Source: CAZILN01 sp964540005 (GTDB lineage Bacteria > Bacteroidota > Bacteroidia > Bacteroidales > SM23-62). Taken from it: DNA of 6,572 nucleotides. Both the position numbers and the translations under genes were made by a program. Positions 6,461 to 6,572 of the stretch are shown piece after piece. Under the pieces are notes generated by a model. The model was given only the letters and a program-made list of their open reading frames with translations. It did no database searches and was not told where the DNA came from. The stretch is from assembly GCA_964540005.1 (NCBI GenBank), contig CAZILN010000416.1, positions 1-6,572 of the forward strand, given 5' to 3'. Position 1 is the stretch's first letter; every line of letters begins with the position of its first letter.

Positions 6461-6572
6461 GGCAGGGTGCCGTCAAAAGCTTGCTTTTGTAAGGCAGGCT
6501 GCTAAATAAAAATCTGAACGTAGTGAAGGATTTTATTTGTCTTGTAAAGGCCCCCAAATTGGATCATGAGCC
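6457..6572. other. Non-coding 3' end of window
   Basis: Beyond the terminator no protein gene is supported on either strand. The plus-strand reading KSERSEGFYLSCKGPQIGS at 6510-6566 is open for only 19 codons between two stops. An ATG at 6566 is followed by only four bases and has no purine-rich site at a useful distance. The content is the palindromic region to 6545 and then 27 unassigned bases. Confidence 0.6.
6462..6502. repeat. Imperfect 41-base hairpin downstream of the terminator
   Basis: Nested complementary segments are GCAG/CTGC (6462-6465 and 6499-6502), TGCC/GGCA (6468-6471 and 6493-6496) and CAAAAGC/GCTTTTG (6474-6480 and 6483-6489), separated by GG/GG and GT/TAA internal loops. 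The tip has only two free bases, so the top pair probably opens. There is no T-tract, so it is not a terminator. It is the middle of three hairpins in the 6411-6545 region. Confidence 0.6.

Larger units (their letters stand above)
6411..6545. repeat. 135-bp region bounded by perfect 15-bp inverted repeats
   Basis: ACAAGACAAATAAAA (6411-6425) is the exact reverse complement of TTTTATTTGTCTTGT (6531-6545). The left arm begins on the tRNA discriminator base. The region encloses the terminator and the hairpin at 6462-6502. The 8-base core AAATAAAA also occurs at 6504-6511, and its complement TTTTATTT also at 6453-6460, giving two copies of each and several exclusive pairings. No target-site duplication is evident at the two outer edges. 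It may be a small palindromic intergenic element or simply a structured trailer. Confidence 0.65.

Noticed and set aside
6357..6557. Minus-strand 66-codon reading frame ending in RIRTYDPLLVRQVL
   Set aside because: Its 3' part is the antisense of the tRNA-Val gene, and the rest is antisense to the terminator and hairpins. This kind of string is a familiar artefact of calling proteins across tRNA genes.
6566..6572. Start of a new gene at the ATG at 6566
   Set aside because: Only seven bases remain, no clear ribosome binding site precedes it, and nothing else supports a coding start.

Overview
The window looks like a chromosomal segment from a Bacteroidota bacterium, most likely a free-living Cytophagia/Flavobacteriia/Marinilabiliales-type lineage. 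Three things point there: a C-terminal type A sorting domain of the type IX secretion system (T9SS), SprB-type repeats with FG-GAP/VCBS repeats in one giant secreted protein, and a tRNA promoter matching the Bacteroidota TTTG-N19-TAnnTTTG form. Genus and species cannot be read from the sequence.

Bases 1-6233 are the 3' part of a single plus-strand gene that enters from outside the window. At least 2076 residues are visible. The order is: end of a first FG-GAP propeller; Fn3-like domain; a complete seven-repeat FG-GAP block; Fn3-like domain; a second complete seven-repeat FG-GAP block; Fn3-like domain; Ig-like domain; three SprB-like repeats; five Ig/PKD-like domains; a CUB-like domain; and the T9SS sorting domain. 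The propeller-Fn3 pair recurs at about 1.47 kb. This is a modular, calcium-binding-rich cell-surface or secreted protein, plausibly an adhesin. No enzymatic domain is visible.

Bases 6234-6336 are intergenic and hold a good Bacteroidota promoter whose spacer contains a perfect 7-bp inverted repeat. Bases 6337-6411 are tRNA-Val(UAC) without an encoded CCA. A strong intrinsic terminator follows at once. It is nested in a 135-bp region bounded by perfect 15-bp inverted repeats, the left one beginning on the tRNA discriminator base, with a further imperfect hairpin inside. No protein gene is supported from 6234 to 6572.

The protein gene and the tRNA appear to be separate transcription units, since the tRNA has its own promoter and terminator. 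I see no complete new multi-gene system. The observations worth following are the super-modular propeller-Fn3 design, the complementary cysteine loss in the SprB-like repeats, and the palindromic element joined to the tRNA 3' end.
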